This document shows, piece after piece, positions 55,885 to 64,000 of a stretch of 64,000 nt of DNA. Position 1 is the first letter of the stretch, and each line of letters begins with the position of its first letter. A program made the position numbers and the translations under genes. Source of the DNA: Clostridiales bacterium S5-A14a (lineage in GTDB: Bacteria > Bacillota > Clostridia > Peptostreptococcales > Anaerovoracaceae); NCBI GenBank assembly GCA_000758905.1, contig JRNA01000010.1:52326-116325 (forward strand), in the 5' to 3' direction. The notes under the pieces were generated by a model, which saw nothing but the letters and a program-made list of their open reading frames with translations, was not told the origin of the DNA and did not search any database.

Positions 55885-56870
55885 TCATTTCTCCATTCGC
55901 CATCTTTGCCATCTTTGTTATTTGCAAAATACTTGTCGTACGCACTTATAATTCTCTTAACCATCTCATGCCTTACAACGTCAACCTCACTCAAATAGCA
56001 AAAGTCAATTCCCTTGACATCCCTCAAAACCTTTCTTGCGACCTCAAGTCCAGACTTTCTGTTTCTCGGCAGATCTATTTGTGTAATGTCTCCGGTTATT
56101 ACCATCTTCGAACCGAATCCCATTCTTGTCAAAAACATCTTCATCTGCTCCTGCGTGGTATTTTGTGCTTCATCAAGAATGATGAATGCGTTGTCAAGTG
56201 TACGCCCCCTCATATATGCAAGCGGCACGATTTCAATAGTTTCCTTTTCTTTGAGTCGCAAAACGGTTTCGCGCCCGAGAACGTCGTACAGAGCATCATA
56301 GAGTGGCCTTAGATAAGGATCAACCTTGTCCTGTAAATCTCCAGGCAAAAATCCAAGATTCTCACCCGCTTCCACTGCAGGCCTTGTCAAAATTATTTTT
56401 TCAACTTCCTTATTCTTATATGCCGTTACTGCCATCGCAACAGCAAGATATGTCTTTCCAGTGCCGGCAGGACCTATACCAAATACAACGTCTCTATTTC
56501 TGATGCTGCTCACATAGCCCTTCTGACCCAAGGTCTTTGGCTTTATCGGCTTTCCCCTTGTGGTAAAGCATACGATATTTTTGCTTATGCCACTTTCCTT
56601 GTATGACATTCCCTTCTCTTTAAGCTGGATTATATAGCCAATCTTCTGGGCATCTGTCTTTTCTCCTGACTGAAGCACATCGATTATTTCGTTTAGGATT
56701 TCTTCTGCCAAATGAACATCCTCGCCTTTGATCAGTAGGCTGTCATCTCGCTGAAAAATCTCCACAGAAGCAGCCTCCTGAATAAGGCTTAAATTTTTGT
56801 CCATTGTCCCGAAAAGTTCGCTTCTGTCGACATCTTCTGGTATAAGTATCTCTTTGAATTCGTCGGTCAA
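55881..56870 (-). CDS. PhoH family protein (predicted ATPase)
   Basis: 329 residues. An N-terminal KH-like region is followed by the ATPase core: Walker A FGIGPAGTGKTYLAVAMAVT (about 130-149), Walker B NAFIILDEAQNTT and sensor MFLTRMGFGSKMVITGD. It is the PhoH/PhoL member that is conserved next to ybeY; it is thought to act with YbeY in RNA metabolism. The start is ATG, but I see no strong Shine-Dalgarno site just upstream. The 73-base gap from pyc has no obvious terminator. Confidence 0.95.
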   Translation of the reverse strand: MTDEFKEILIPEDVDRSELFGTMDKNLSLIQEAASVEIFQRDDSLLIKGEDVHLAEEILNEIIDVLQSGEKTDAQKIGYIIQLKEKGMSYKESGISKNIVCFTTRGKPIKPKTLGQKGYVSSIRNRDVVFGIGPAGTGKTYLAVAMAVTAYKNKEVEKIILTRPAVEAGENLGFLPGDLQDKVDPYLRPLYDALYDVLGRETVLRLKEKETIEIVPLAYMRGRTLDNAFIILDEAQNTTQEQMKMFLTRMGFGSKMVITGDITQIDLPRNRKSGLEVARKVLRDVKGIDFCYLSEVDVVRHEMVKRIISAYDKYFANNKDGKDGEWRNE

Positions 56871-56943
56871 ATTAAAATCTCCCTATCTTAAAACTCAAGT
56901 TCGTAAAAGTTATTTTCTTAAAATTTGTATTCGTTCTTAGAAA

Positions 56944-59900
56944 TTATTCTTCTTTAAGAATCGCAACCATCTCTCCGGCCTTAACCTGTTGCCCTTCTTT
57001 GATAAATATTTCATCGACAACACCATTAGCCGTTGCAATTATTTTGCTCTCCATCTTCATAGCCTCGACGATTGCAATAGGATCACTTTCAGCTATTTTG
57101 TCGCCAACCTTGGCTATGACTTTGATTATCTTGCCTGGGATATTAGCACCTATTTCAAGTGGATTATCTTCGTCGGCCATTACTGTAACGGCAGTGGTTA
57201 CAGAGTCTTCAATATCATTATCCTTTATCTGTACAGTTCGTCTGTTGCCATTCACTTCAAATACAACATCCCTTATTCCACCAGCCTCAGGCTCTCTAAC
57301 TTCAACGAGTTTTATTACTAGTTCCTTACCTTCACTGATCTTGACCTCGCATGTCTCTCCGACCTTAATGCCGTGGAAGAAAACGTCTGAACCCATCAGT
57401 CTTAGGCTGCCCTGTTTCTTGATTGTATTAATGTAATCCTCGAAAACCTTAGGGTACATAGCATAGCTTATCACCTCAATTGGTGTTCCCTCGATTCCGA
57501 GTTCATCCTTAAGCTTATTCTTGATAGCATCAAAATCTTCAGGTTCTAGAAGTTCCCCTGGCCTGCATGTGATAGGCTCCTTGCCTTTGAGAACCATCTT
57601 TTGTAATTCCTTAGGGAAACCGCCTTCTGGCTGACCCATCATTCCTTCAAAGTATGAAACGATCGAATCAGGATAGTCAAAGTTCTTGCCCTTCTCGAGG
57701 ATGTTCTCAGGGGTAAGTTCATTTTGAACCATGAAGATTGCCATGTCACCAACCATCTTTGAGGATGGAGTTACCTTGACAATGTCTCCTAGCATCATAT
57801 TAACTTTTTTGTACATGTCCTTAACTTCTTCAAACTTGTGCCCAAGCCCAAAACTCTCAACCTGAGGTTTCAGATTGGAGTACTGACCGCCAGGAATTTC
57901 GTATTTATATATTTCTGCGGTTGAAGTTTTAAGGTCTGATTCGAAATTCGCATATACAGGTCTGACATCCTGCCAGTATTCTGAAATTTTCTGTATCCCG
58001 TCAACATCAATGCCTGTCTCCAAAGATGAATTTTCAAGTGCCGAAACAATTGAGTTCAGTGCAGGCTGAGATGTAAGTCCCGACATCGAGTTGAATGCAG
58101 CATCAATAATATCTACGCCTGCCTGAGCTGCCATTAGAACAGTTGCAACACCGTTTCCGCTCGTATCGTGAGTGTGTAGATGTATAGGAATATTTACCTC
58201 TTCCTTGAGTGCCGTAATTAGTTTATATGCAGCCATCGGCTTTAAAAGTCCTGACATATCCTTGATTCCAATTATATGTGAGCCTTCTGCTTCAAGCGCC
58301 TTCGCCATTTTTACATAGTAATCGAGATTGTACTTCGTCTTGGAGCTGTCCAAAATATCTCCAGTGTAGCACATGCAAGCTTCCGCGATTTTATCCTGCT
58401 TGAGGACTTCATCGAGCGCAATCTTCATACCTTCGATCCAGTTAAGTGAGTCGAAAATTCTGAAGACATCAATGCCCTTTTGAGCCGAAAGTTTAACAAA
58501 TTCTCTTATCACGTTATCAGGATAATTCTTGTATCCAACTGCATTCGCACCTCTTATCAGCATCTGGAACAAAATATTAGGGATTTTGTTTCTGAGTGTC
58601 TCAAGTCTTTCCCACGGATCTTCTTTCAAGAATCTAAATGCTGTGTCGAATGTAGCTCCACCCCACATTTCAAGAGAAAATAAATCCTTACCATACATTG
58701 CAACTGCCGGTGCGATTTTTACCATGTCAACGGTTCTAACCCTGGTTGCCATGAGAGACTGCTGGGCATCCCTCATAGTCGTATCAGTTATGAGTAGTTT
58801 TTTCTGATTCTTAACCCAGTCAACTACGGCAGATGGACCGCCCTCATCGAGCAACTGTTTTGTGCCCGAAAGCTTAGAAATCTCCTCATCTGTGAATTTA
58901 GGGAACACTGGCACGTTAAACTTAGGCTTTTCGCCCTTTGTATTATTCACAACGACATCGGCTATATAATTCAACACTCTAAGTTCTTTGTCAGCTTTCT
59001 TAGGTATATCAAATAGTTCAGGTGTTGCACCGATAAAGCCTGTATTACAATTTCCCTCTTTGAACTTAGGATGATTTAATACATTCAGAAGAAATCCGAT
59101 ATTAGTCTTAACGCCCTTTATCTGCGTTTCCCTCAAAGCCCTTATCGCCTTTCGCGTAGCCCCATCGAAAGTGAGTGCCCATGATGTAATTTTAACCAGA
59201 AGGCTATCGTAGTAAGGCGTAACCTCTGAACCTGTAAATCCGTTACCTCCGTCAAGTCTTATGCCGTAACCCGAAGCGGATCTGTAAAGTTCAATTGTTC
59301 CAGTATCTGGAGCGAATCCGTTTGCAGGATCTTCAGTCGTAATTCTACACTGAATAGCATAACCTCTAACCTTAATGTCATCCTGGCTTTTTATATTAAT
59401 TTCTGGATCATTGAGACTCTTACCTTCTGCAATCAAAATTTGGCTCTGAACGATGTCGACACCTGTCACCATCTCAGTAACCGTATGTTCAACCTGAATT
59501 CTAGGGTTCATCTCAATAAAGTAGTGGTTTCCATCCTGATCGAGAAGGAATTCAACTGTGCCCGCACTCCTATAATTAACAGCACCCGCAATCTTAATCG
59601 CATCCGAACAAATTGCCTCACGCTGAGCCTCACTCAAACATAGAGCTGGGGTAAATTCAACAACCTTTTGGTGCCTCCTCTGAATAGAACAATCTCTCTC
59701 ATAAAGGTGCACTAGATTGCCCTGTTTATCACCCAAAATCTGAACCTCAATATGCTTTGGATTTTCAAGATATTTCTCAATAAAGATATCATCTATACCA
59801 AAAGCTTTCTTAGCCTCACTTCTTGCGCTTCTGTACTCGGAAATAAGGTCGCTTTCATCTCTGACAATCCTCATACCACGACCGCCGCCACCTGCAGCAG

Positions 59901-60393
59901 CTTTGAGCATCACCGGATATCCACAAACCTTTGCAAATTCAAGAGCTTCCTTGTCGGATTTAATTGCTTTCTCAACACCTGGAATCGTAGGCACACCAAC
60001 AGACTCAGCCACAATCTTAGACTTGATCTTATCGCCGAGTTTATCCATCATCTCATGTGTTGGTCCTATAAATTCGATGCCCGCCTCTTCACATGCCGCC
60101 GCAAATTCAACATTTTCAGATAGAAATCCATATCCAGGATGTATTGCATCAACACCCTTGCTCTTTGCGAGTTCAATAATTTCATCAATTCCAAGGTATG
60201 CTTCAACCGGCGTCTTGCCCTTTCCAATCTGATATGATTCGTCAGCCCTCACTCTGAAGAGCGCATTCTTGTCTTCCTCAGAATAAATAGCAACCGTCCT
60301 AATTCCAAGTTCAGCACAGGCTCTAAAAATCCTTATTGCTATCTCACCGCGGTTTGCTACAAGAACCCTTTTAAATCGTCTAAATTCACTCAC
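56944..60393 (-). CDS. pyc: Pyruvate carboxylase
   Basis: About 1149 residues, a single-chain biotin enzyme making oxaloacetate from pyruvate and bicarbonate. The order is biotin carboxylase (FKRVLVANRGEIAIRIFRAC; GGGGRGMRIVRDESD; EMNPRIQVEHTVTEM), carboxyltransferase (DTTMRDAQQSLMATRVRT; HTHDTSGNG) and the C-terminal biotinyl domain with the target lysine in VEAMKMESKI. Frame start options are TTG 60447, ATG 60411 and GTG 60393. The GTG has AAAGGA eight bases upstream and gives the usual short leader before the VLVANRG motif, so it is preferred. It lies just after mscS and before phoH. Confidence 0.97.
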   Translation of the reverse strand: MSEFRRFKRVLVANRGEIAIRIFRACAELGIRTVAIYSEEDKNALFRVRADESYQIGKGKTPVEAYLGIDEIIELAKSKGVDAIHPGYGFLSENVEFAAACEEAGIEFIGPTHEMMDKLGDKIKSKIVAESVGVPTIPGVEKAIKSDKEALEFAKVCGYPVMLKAAAGGGGRGMRIVRDESDLISEYRSARSEAKKAFGIDDIFIEKYLENPKHIEVQILGDKQGNLVHLYERDCSIQRRHQKVVEFTPALCLSEAQREAICSDAIKIAGAVNYRSAGTVEFLLDQDGNHYFIEMNPRIQVEHTVTEMVTGVDIVQSQILIAEGKSLNDPEINIKSQDDIKVRGYAIQCRITTEDPANGFAPDTGTIELYRSASGYGIRLDGGNGFTGSEVTPYYDSLLVKITSWALTFDGATRKAIRALRETQIKGVKTNIGFLLNVLNHPKFKEGNCNTGFIGATPELFDIPKKADKELRVLNYIADVVVNNTKGEKPKFNVPVFPKFTDEEISKLSGTKQLLDEGGPSAVVDWVKNQKKLLITDTTMRDAQQSLMATRVRTVDMVKIAPAVAMYGKDLFSLEMWGGATFDTAFRFLKEDPWERLETLRNKIPNILFQMLIRGANAVGYKNYPDNVIREFVKLSAQKGIDVFRIFDSLNWIEGMKIALDEVLKQDKIAEACMCYTGDILDSSKTKYNLDYYVKMAKALEAEGSHIIGIKDMSGLLKPMAAYKLITALKEEVNIPIHLHTHDTSGNGVATVLMAAQAGVDIIDAAFNSMSGLTSQPALNSIVSALENSSLETGIDVDGIQKISEYWQDVRPVYANFESDLKTSTAEIYKYEIPGGQYSNLKPQVESFGLGHKFEEVKDMYKKVNMMLGDIVKVTPSSKMVGDMAIFMVQNELTPENILEKGKNFDYPDSIVSYFEGMMGQPEGGFPKELQKMVLKGKEPITCRPGELLEPEDFDAIKNKLKDELGIEGTPIEVISYAMYPKVFEDYINTIKKQGSLRLMGSDVFFHGIKVGETCEVKISEGKELVIKLVEVREPEAGGIRDVVFEVNGNRRTVQIKDNDIEDSVTTAVTVMADEDNPLEIGANIPGKIIKVIAKVGDKIAESDPIAIVEAMKMESKIIATANGVVDEIFIKEGQQVKAGEMVAILKEE

Positions 60394-60447
60394 TTCATTA
60401 TTCCTTTCCATATCTTCTAACGCTAATTTTGCTAACTCACAAAACAA

Positions 60448-61257
60448 CTATGCCTTATAATTTTTTATATTTACATCAACCTTGTTATAAGGAATTTCAA
60501 TTCCTGCATCGTCGAGGTTTCTTTTTATCTTTTCCTGTAAATAATATTTTACAACAAAATAGTCGTCTGTCTTGCACCATGCTTTCACGTCTAAAACTAC
60601 AGCGCTATCACCTAGCGAATTGACGCCCACAATGATATCTTCAGATGCCAGCACCTCTGGGCAAGATAATACAGTTTCTCTGAGCAACTGTTTTGTTCTT
60701 TCCAGATCCGCGTCATAGCTAACTGATGCGACACAGTCCACCCTTCTCTTTCCTTCTCTAGAATAATTCAGAACAACGGAATTAATGATCAAAGAATTTG
60801 GAACCGTTATCTTCTTATTGTCTAAAGAATGAAGATGTGTTGCCATGAGGTCTATCGCGTCTACAACACCGAGCATTGATTTCTCTTCGATTTCAATTAT
60901 CTCGCCTTTTAAAATCGGTTTTGAAAACAAAATTATCAGCCCTGCGGCAACATTCGACAGACTATCCCTAAGCGCCAAAGCTATCGCCGCACCTGCTGCG
61001 CCAAGCAAGGTTACAAGTGGAACCGTAGGTACATTGAGCGAACTCAATATGATTATTATTAGCGTTACCCACAAAACAATTTTAAGTGCCATCAAAACAA
61101 ATGCGTGTAATGCACGATCCAGTTTTGATTTAAGCAATAATCTCTTGGCGACAAATAATATTATTCTGATAGCAATTATACCAACTATAAATATCATGAC
61201 TGCCATCAAAATCATTCCACCGTATGTGGTCTCAAGAAATCTTGAAATTTTCTCCAT
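60448..61257 (-). CDS. Small-conductance mechanosensitive channel MscS family
   Basis: 269 residues. Two N-terminal membrane helices are followed by the pore helix VPLVTLLGAAGAAIALALRD (about 77-96) and the family hallmark LSNVAAGLIILFSKP. The C-terminal cytoplasmic beta domain includes GEIIEIEEKSMLGVVDAIDL and ITVPNSLIINSVVLNYS. It opens under hypo-osmotic stress. The ATG immediately follows the typA stop codon, and an AAGGG site lies upstream, so the two are co-transcribed. Confidence 0.95.
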   Translation of the reverse strand: MEKISRFLETTYGGMILMAVMIFIVGIIAIRIILFVAKRLLLKSKLDRALHAFVLMALKIVLWVTLIIIILSSLNVPTVPLVTLLGAAGAAIALALRDSLSNVAAGLIILFSKPILKGEIIEIEEKSMLGVVDAIDLMATHLHSLDNKKITVPNSLIINSVVLNYSREGKRRVDCVASVSYDADLERTKQLLRETVLSCPEVLASEDIIVGVNSLGDSAVVLDVKAWCKTDDYFVVKYYLQEKIKRNLDDAGIEIPYNKVDVNIKNYKA

Positions 61258-63135
61258 TTAATGTCCGGCCCTTCTTCGTTCCAGTTCTTTAAGCAGTTTC
61301 TTCCTCAGTCTTATATCGTCTGGAGTCACTTCTACAAGTTCATCGTCCTCAATGAATTCAAGTGCCTCTTCAAGAGTGAAATGTCTCGCAGGCGAAAGCT
61401 TGATTGCTTCGTCGTTTCCAGCAGCTCTCATATTGGTAGCTTTCTTAGCCTTACAAGGATTAACCTCCATATCCTCACTCCTCGAATTCATTCCTACGAT
61501 CATGCCTTCATACACTTCTGTACCCGGATCAATGAACATCATTACTCTCTCGCTTATATTTGAGATTGCATAAGGGGTTGCAGTGCCGTTTTCCATTGCA
61601 ATAGCTACTCCGTTAGTTCTGCCCTCGATTTCTCCTTTGTAGTCGTCAAATTTGAGGAATCTTTTTTCCATGCTGCCCTCACCATGTGTGTCGTTGATGA
61701 ATTCAGATCTATATCCCAGGAGACCCCTCGTTGGAACATGGTATTCAATTCTGTTATATCCGTTTTCTTCAGACATCTGAACCATCATGCCCTTCCTCAA
61801 ATTCAGTTTTGAAATTACGGTTCCTGAATACTGGGCTGGCAGCGTAACAACAACCTCTTCGATAGGTTCTAGTTTTCGTCCATCATCGCCCTTTCGATAT
61901 ATTACCTCAGGCTTGGAAACAGCGAGTTCATAACCCTCCCTCCTCATATTTTCAATGAGTATGGAAAGATGCAGTTCTCCTCTCCCCGAAACCTTGAAAC
62001 TATCTGTTGTCTCAGTCTCTTCAACCTTAAGACCAACATTTACCTCAAGTTCCTTATTAAGCCTATCCCTTATATGTCTTGATGTAACGTATTTACCTAC
62101 ATTTCCAGCAAATGGGCTTTTGTTTACTATGAAATTCATCGACATAGTTGGCTCTTCTATCTCTATGTTTGACATCGGATCCACATTTGCTGGATCACAT
62201 ATAGTCTCTCCTATTGAAATGTCTGAAATGCCCGACACAACCACGATATCACCGCACTGTGCCTCAGGTACAGCAACTCTTTTGAGACCTCGATAAATAA
62301 ATACCTGCCCAATCTTTGCGTTTTTAACTTCGCCGTCTGACTTTGCAACCGCGACCTGTTCGCCAGCCTTGATTACACCTCTTGTAACTCGTCCAATTCC
62401 AAGCCTTCCGATGTAGTCATCATATCCGAGCGAAGAGATTTGCATCTGAAGCGGCTCTTTTGTGCGGTCTGGATATGGATCACACTGCTTGACAATCGTT
62501 TCAAATATGGGTGCTATGTTGAGACCGCCAAGACCTTCAGGAGTGTGCTTAAGCCTTGAGCCTTCATCTCCTATGTTTATATCCGCTGCATCCTTTGGAT
62601 CATAAACAACTATGCCCTGCCTTGCAATTCCGTATAGAATTGGAAAGTCCAGCTGCTCGTCGCTTGCATTGAGATTCATAAATAGCTCATAAACTTCGTC
62701 GACAACCTCGTCGATACGGGCGTCTTTCTTGTCTATTTTGTTTATGAGCAAAATAGGCTTGAGGCCTTGCTCGAGGCTCTTTTTGAGTACAAAACGGGTC
62801 TGTGGCATCGGTCCTTCGCTTGAGTCTACAAGTAAGATTACCGTGTCTACGGTCTTCATGATTCGCTCAACCTCGGATGAAAAATCGGCGTGTCCCGGTG
62901 TGTCAACTATGTTTATTTTGTAATCATCGTGGAGGACGGAACAGTTCTTTGAGTAGATCGTTATACCCCTCTCCCTCTCGATATCGTCACTGTCCATGAC
63001 CTGATCCACAACTTCTTCGTTATCCCTGAAAACGCCGCTCTGCTTGAGGAAGGCGTCAACTAATGTGGATTTGCCTGCATCAACGTGTGCAATCACAGCA
63101 ATATTTATAATTTTGTCTCTTTTTAATTCGCTCAT
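61258..63135 (-). CDS. typA: Ribosome-associated GTPase TypA/BipA
   Basis: 625 residues. G1 AHVDAGKSTLVDAF (about 16-29), G2 ERERGITIYSKNC, G3 IVDTPGHADFSSEVER, G4 LLINKIDKKDARID. EF-G-like beta-barrel, alpha-beta domains and the BipA-specific C-terminal domain with RGLLGYRSEFINDTHGEGSM complete it. BipA promotes 50S assembly and growth under stress. The ATG has AAGGAGATAT upstream, and a promoter lies at 63251-63279. It heads the long run of co-directional genes. Confidence 0.98.
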   Translation of the reverse strand: MSELKRDKIINIAVIAHVDAGKSTLVDAFLKQSGVFRDNEEVVDQVMDSDDIERERGITIYSKNCSVLHDDYKINIVDTPGHADFSSEVERIMKTVDTVILLVDSSEGPMPQTRFVLKKSLEQGLKPILLINKIDKKDARIDEVVDEVYELFMNLNASDEQLDFPILYGIARQGIVVYDPKDAADINIGDEGSRLKHTPEGLGGLNIAPIFETIVKQCDPYPDRTKEPLQMQISSLGYDDYIGRLGIGRVTRGVIKAGEQVAVAKSDGEVKNAKIGQVFIYRGLKRVAVPEAQCGDIVVVSGISDISIGETICDPANVDPMSNIEIEEPTMSMNFIVNKSPFAGNVGKYVTSRHIRDRLNKELEVNVGLKVEETETTDSFKVSGRGELHLSILIENMRREGYELAVSKPEVIYRKGDDGRKLEPIEEVVVTLPAQYSGTVISKLNLRKGMMVQMSEENGYNRIEYHVPTRGLLGYRSEFINDTHGEGSMEKRFLKFDDYKGEIEGRTNGVAIAMENGTATPYAISNISERVMMFIDPGTEVYEGMIVGMNSRSEDMEVNPCKAKKATNMRAAGNDEAIKLSPARHFTLEEALEFIEDDELVEVTPDDIRLRKKLLKELERRRAGH

Positions 63136-63250
63136 ATATCTCCTTGATTTTTGACTAAATTATTAATTCAAACACTCACTAAAAAAGCTGCTTAACGCGC
63201 GTTTTAATTGTTTGAATTTTAACGTATATCTTTCTATGACATATCGATAT

Positions 63251-63279
63251 ATTTTATCACAATTGGCATTTTTTTGCAA
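63251..63279 (-). promoter_or_regulatory. Predicted sigma-A promoter of typA and downstream genes
   Basis: On the minus strand TTGCAA (63274-63279), 17 bases, TAAAAT (63251-63256), about 115 bases before the typA ATG. Confidence 0.65.
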
Positions 63280-63301
63280 AAAAATCGACCTTCGAGGACG
63301 A
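63278..63301 (-). terminator. Second terminator-like hairpin between surface protein and typA
   Basis: On the minus strand TCGTCCT (63295-63301) pairs with AGGTCGA (63285-63291) with one mismatch, followed by seven T residues (63278-63284). It directly precedes the typA -35 region. The rest of the 63136-63448 spacer holds only this hairpin, the other terminator and the promoter. Confidence 0.6.
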
Positions 63302-63364
63302 TGTCGCATCTGCATGCTTATCAAAGATCATCAACGCACTCTTTCTTTTGATATATCCCATAAT

Positions 63365-63396
63365 AAAACAGAGATAACGAAAGTCATCCCTGTTTT
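63365..63396 (-). terminator. Terminator of the right-edge surface protein
   Basis: AAAACAG (63365-63371) pairs with CTGTTTT (63390-63396), with an inner GAT/ATC extension; on the minus strand the tract TGTTTTATTA follows. It lies 53 bases after the stop codon. Confidence 0.65.
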
Positions 63397-63448
63397 AAAT
63401 GAGTTCAATTATATCTAACAATTCTCAAGCATAATATAGTTTGAAATA

Positions 63449-64000
63449 TTATTTAACATTTCTCTTTCTTCTAAATCCAATAGTTATTGCTGCTGATGCT
63501 GCAAGAAGTACTGCATATGACATCAACATTTCCTTATCTCCTGTTAAAGGTGCAATATTTTTCTTCTTCATATACTCTGCTTTGATTGTCATATCCTTAG
63601 AGAAACGTCCCTTGTTATTAGGATTCCACTTGCTAAACTTATATCCGTCATTCGCTATTGCATCGTGAAGCGGAATTAAAACATCTTTATTAGGATTTAC
63701 AAAATATTCTCCTGGATCTCTAGGGTCAAGCTTACCATTTTCACCAGGATCTACTTTAATAGTAACATATCCATCAGGCTTTGTTGGCTTGTTACCATTT
63801 TCATCAGGAACGTTTGCAATTACATCAGGGAGTTTATTGTACTGTGCTGTAATTTTGGTATCTTCTTTAAATGTTCCCTTAAGTGCCTTGTCCCATGCTG
63901 TAAACGTATATCCTACATTTCCAATTGCATCCTTTGCTGGGATTGTAACTTCTTTTTCTGGGTTAACATAGTACTGACTTGCTTCACCTTCTGCAAGATG
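63449..64000 (-). CDS. C-terminus of a wall-anchored protein with InlB-B-like repeats (partial)
   Basis: The last 183 residues of a protein that continues past the right edge; the frame is open at base 64000. Two repeats of about 75 residues are visible, each with YYVNPEKEVTIPAKDAIGNV-like and GYTFTAWDKALKGTFKEDTK-like segments, as in InlB-B/Listeria-Bacteroides repeat adhesins. A short linker leads to the sorting signal APLTGD, a hydrophobic helix (LMSYAVLLAASAAITIGF) and a basic tail RRKRNVK. It is probably linked to peptidoglycan by a sortase. The terminator lies just after the stop. Confidence 0.88.
   Translation of the reverse strand, partial: HLAEGEASQYYVNPEKEVTIPAKDAIGNVGYTFTAWDKALKGTFKEDTKITAQYNKLPDVIANVPDENGNKPTKPDGYVTIKVDPGENGKLDPRDPGEYFVNPNKDVLIPLHDAIANDGYKFSKWNPNNKGRFSKDMTIKAEYMKKKNIAPLTGDKEMLMSYAVLLAASAAITIGFRRKRNVK

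Overview
The window looks like chromosomal DNA of an AT-rich, Gram-positive anaerobe of the class Clostridia, perhaps a host-associated Peptostreptococcales or Family XIII type lineage. The evidence is an IspH-S1 fusion, the CIRCE-hrcA-grpE-dnaK-dnaJ order, a phoH-ybeY-cdd-era-recO-glyS-ppdK string, pyruvate phosphate dikinase, VaFE/SpaA-type cell-wall proteins, a Gram-positive Tad pilus locus and strong AAGGAGG ribosome sites with several TTG starts. The species cannot be named from sequence alone. There is no phage, insertion sequence, CRISPR array or rRNA.

Layout. Bases 1-3237 (+) hold the end of a TrkA-type gating protein and two tandem TrkH potassium channels. Bases 3209-9288 (-) hold RNase R, an IspH-S1 fusion with a long acidic tail, and RarA. 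Bases 9443-18397 (-) hold two very large wall-anchored adhesins on either side of a six-tRNA cluster (Met-Val-Asp-His-Gln-Cys in transcription order). Then come a small unknown gene with a duplicated 3' end, and ychF with lgt. Bases 21287-27700 (-) are a complete-looking Tad pilus operon: TadZ-like, TadA, TadB, TadC, a 57-residue Flp-like pilin, TadE, a DUF5702/TadG-like protein, and a TadE-like protein with a duplicated Cys/His module. Bases 27926-31936 (+) are the riboflavin operon ribD-ribE-ribBA-ribH, with an FMN riboswitch and its terminator. Bases 32110-37487 hold an iron alcohol dehydrogenase, an acyl-CoA ligase, two small proteins and a MATE exporter.

Bases 37554-42603 (-) are the HrcA-controlled heat-shock operon, with a perfect CIRCE site. 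A YkuD L,D-transpeptidase diverges from it, followed by tRNA-Arg. Bases 43578-48284 (-) are a nucleoside-type ABC importer without its binding protein, with an orphan DNA methyltransferase as last gene. Bases 48390-63135 (-) are a long run of housekeeping genes: typA, mscS, pyc, phoH, ybeY, cdd, era, recO, a DUF4342 protein, glyS and ppdK. The right edge holds the C-terminus of a third wall-anchored protein.

The most unusual signals are: (i) an over-represented 8-mer, ACAAAATA/TATTTTGT, counted 41 times with no strand bias, absent from the Tad locus and including a 12-bp tandem array; (ii) the TadE-like protein with two H-x3-C-x22-C-x2-C modules; (iii) non-canonical sorting signals of the form [AL][PT]xTGD; and (iv) an adhesin whose thioester-type domain keeps Cys but seems to have lost Gln.
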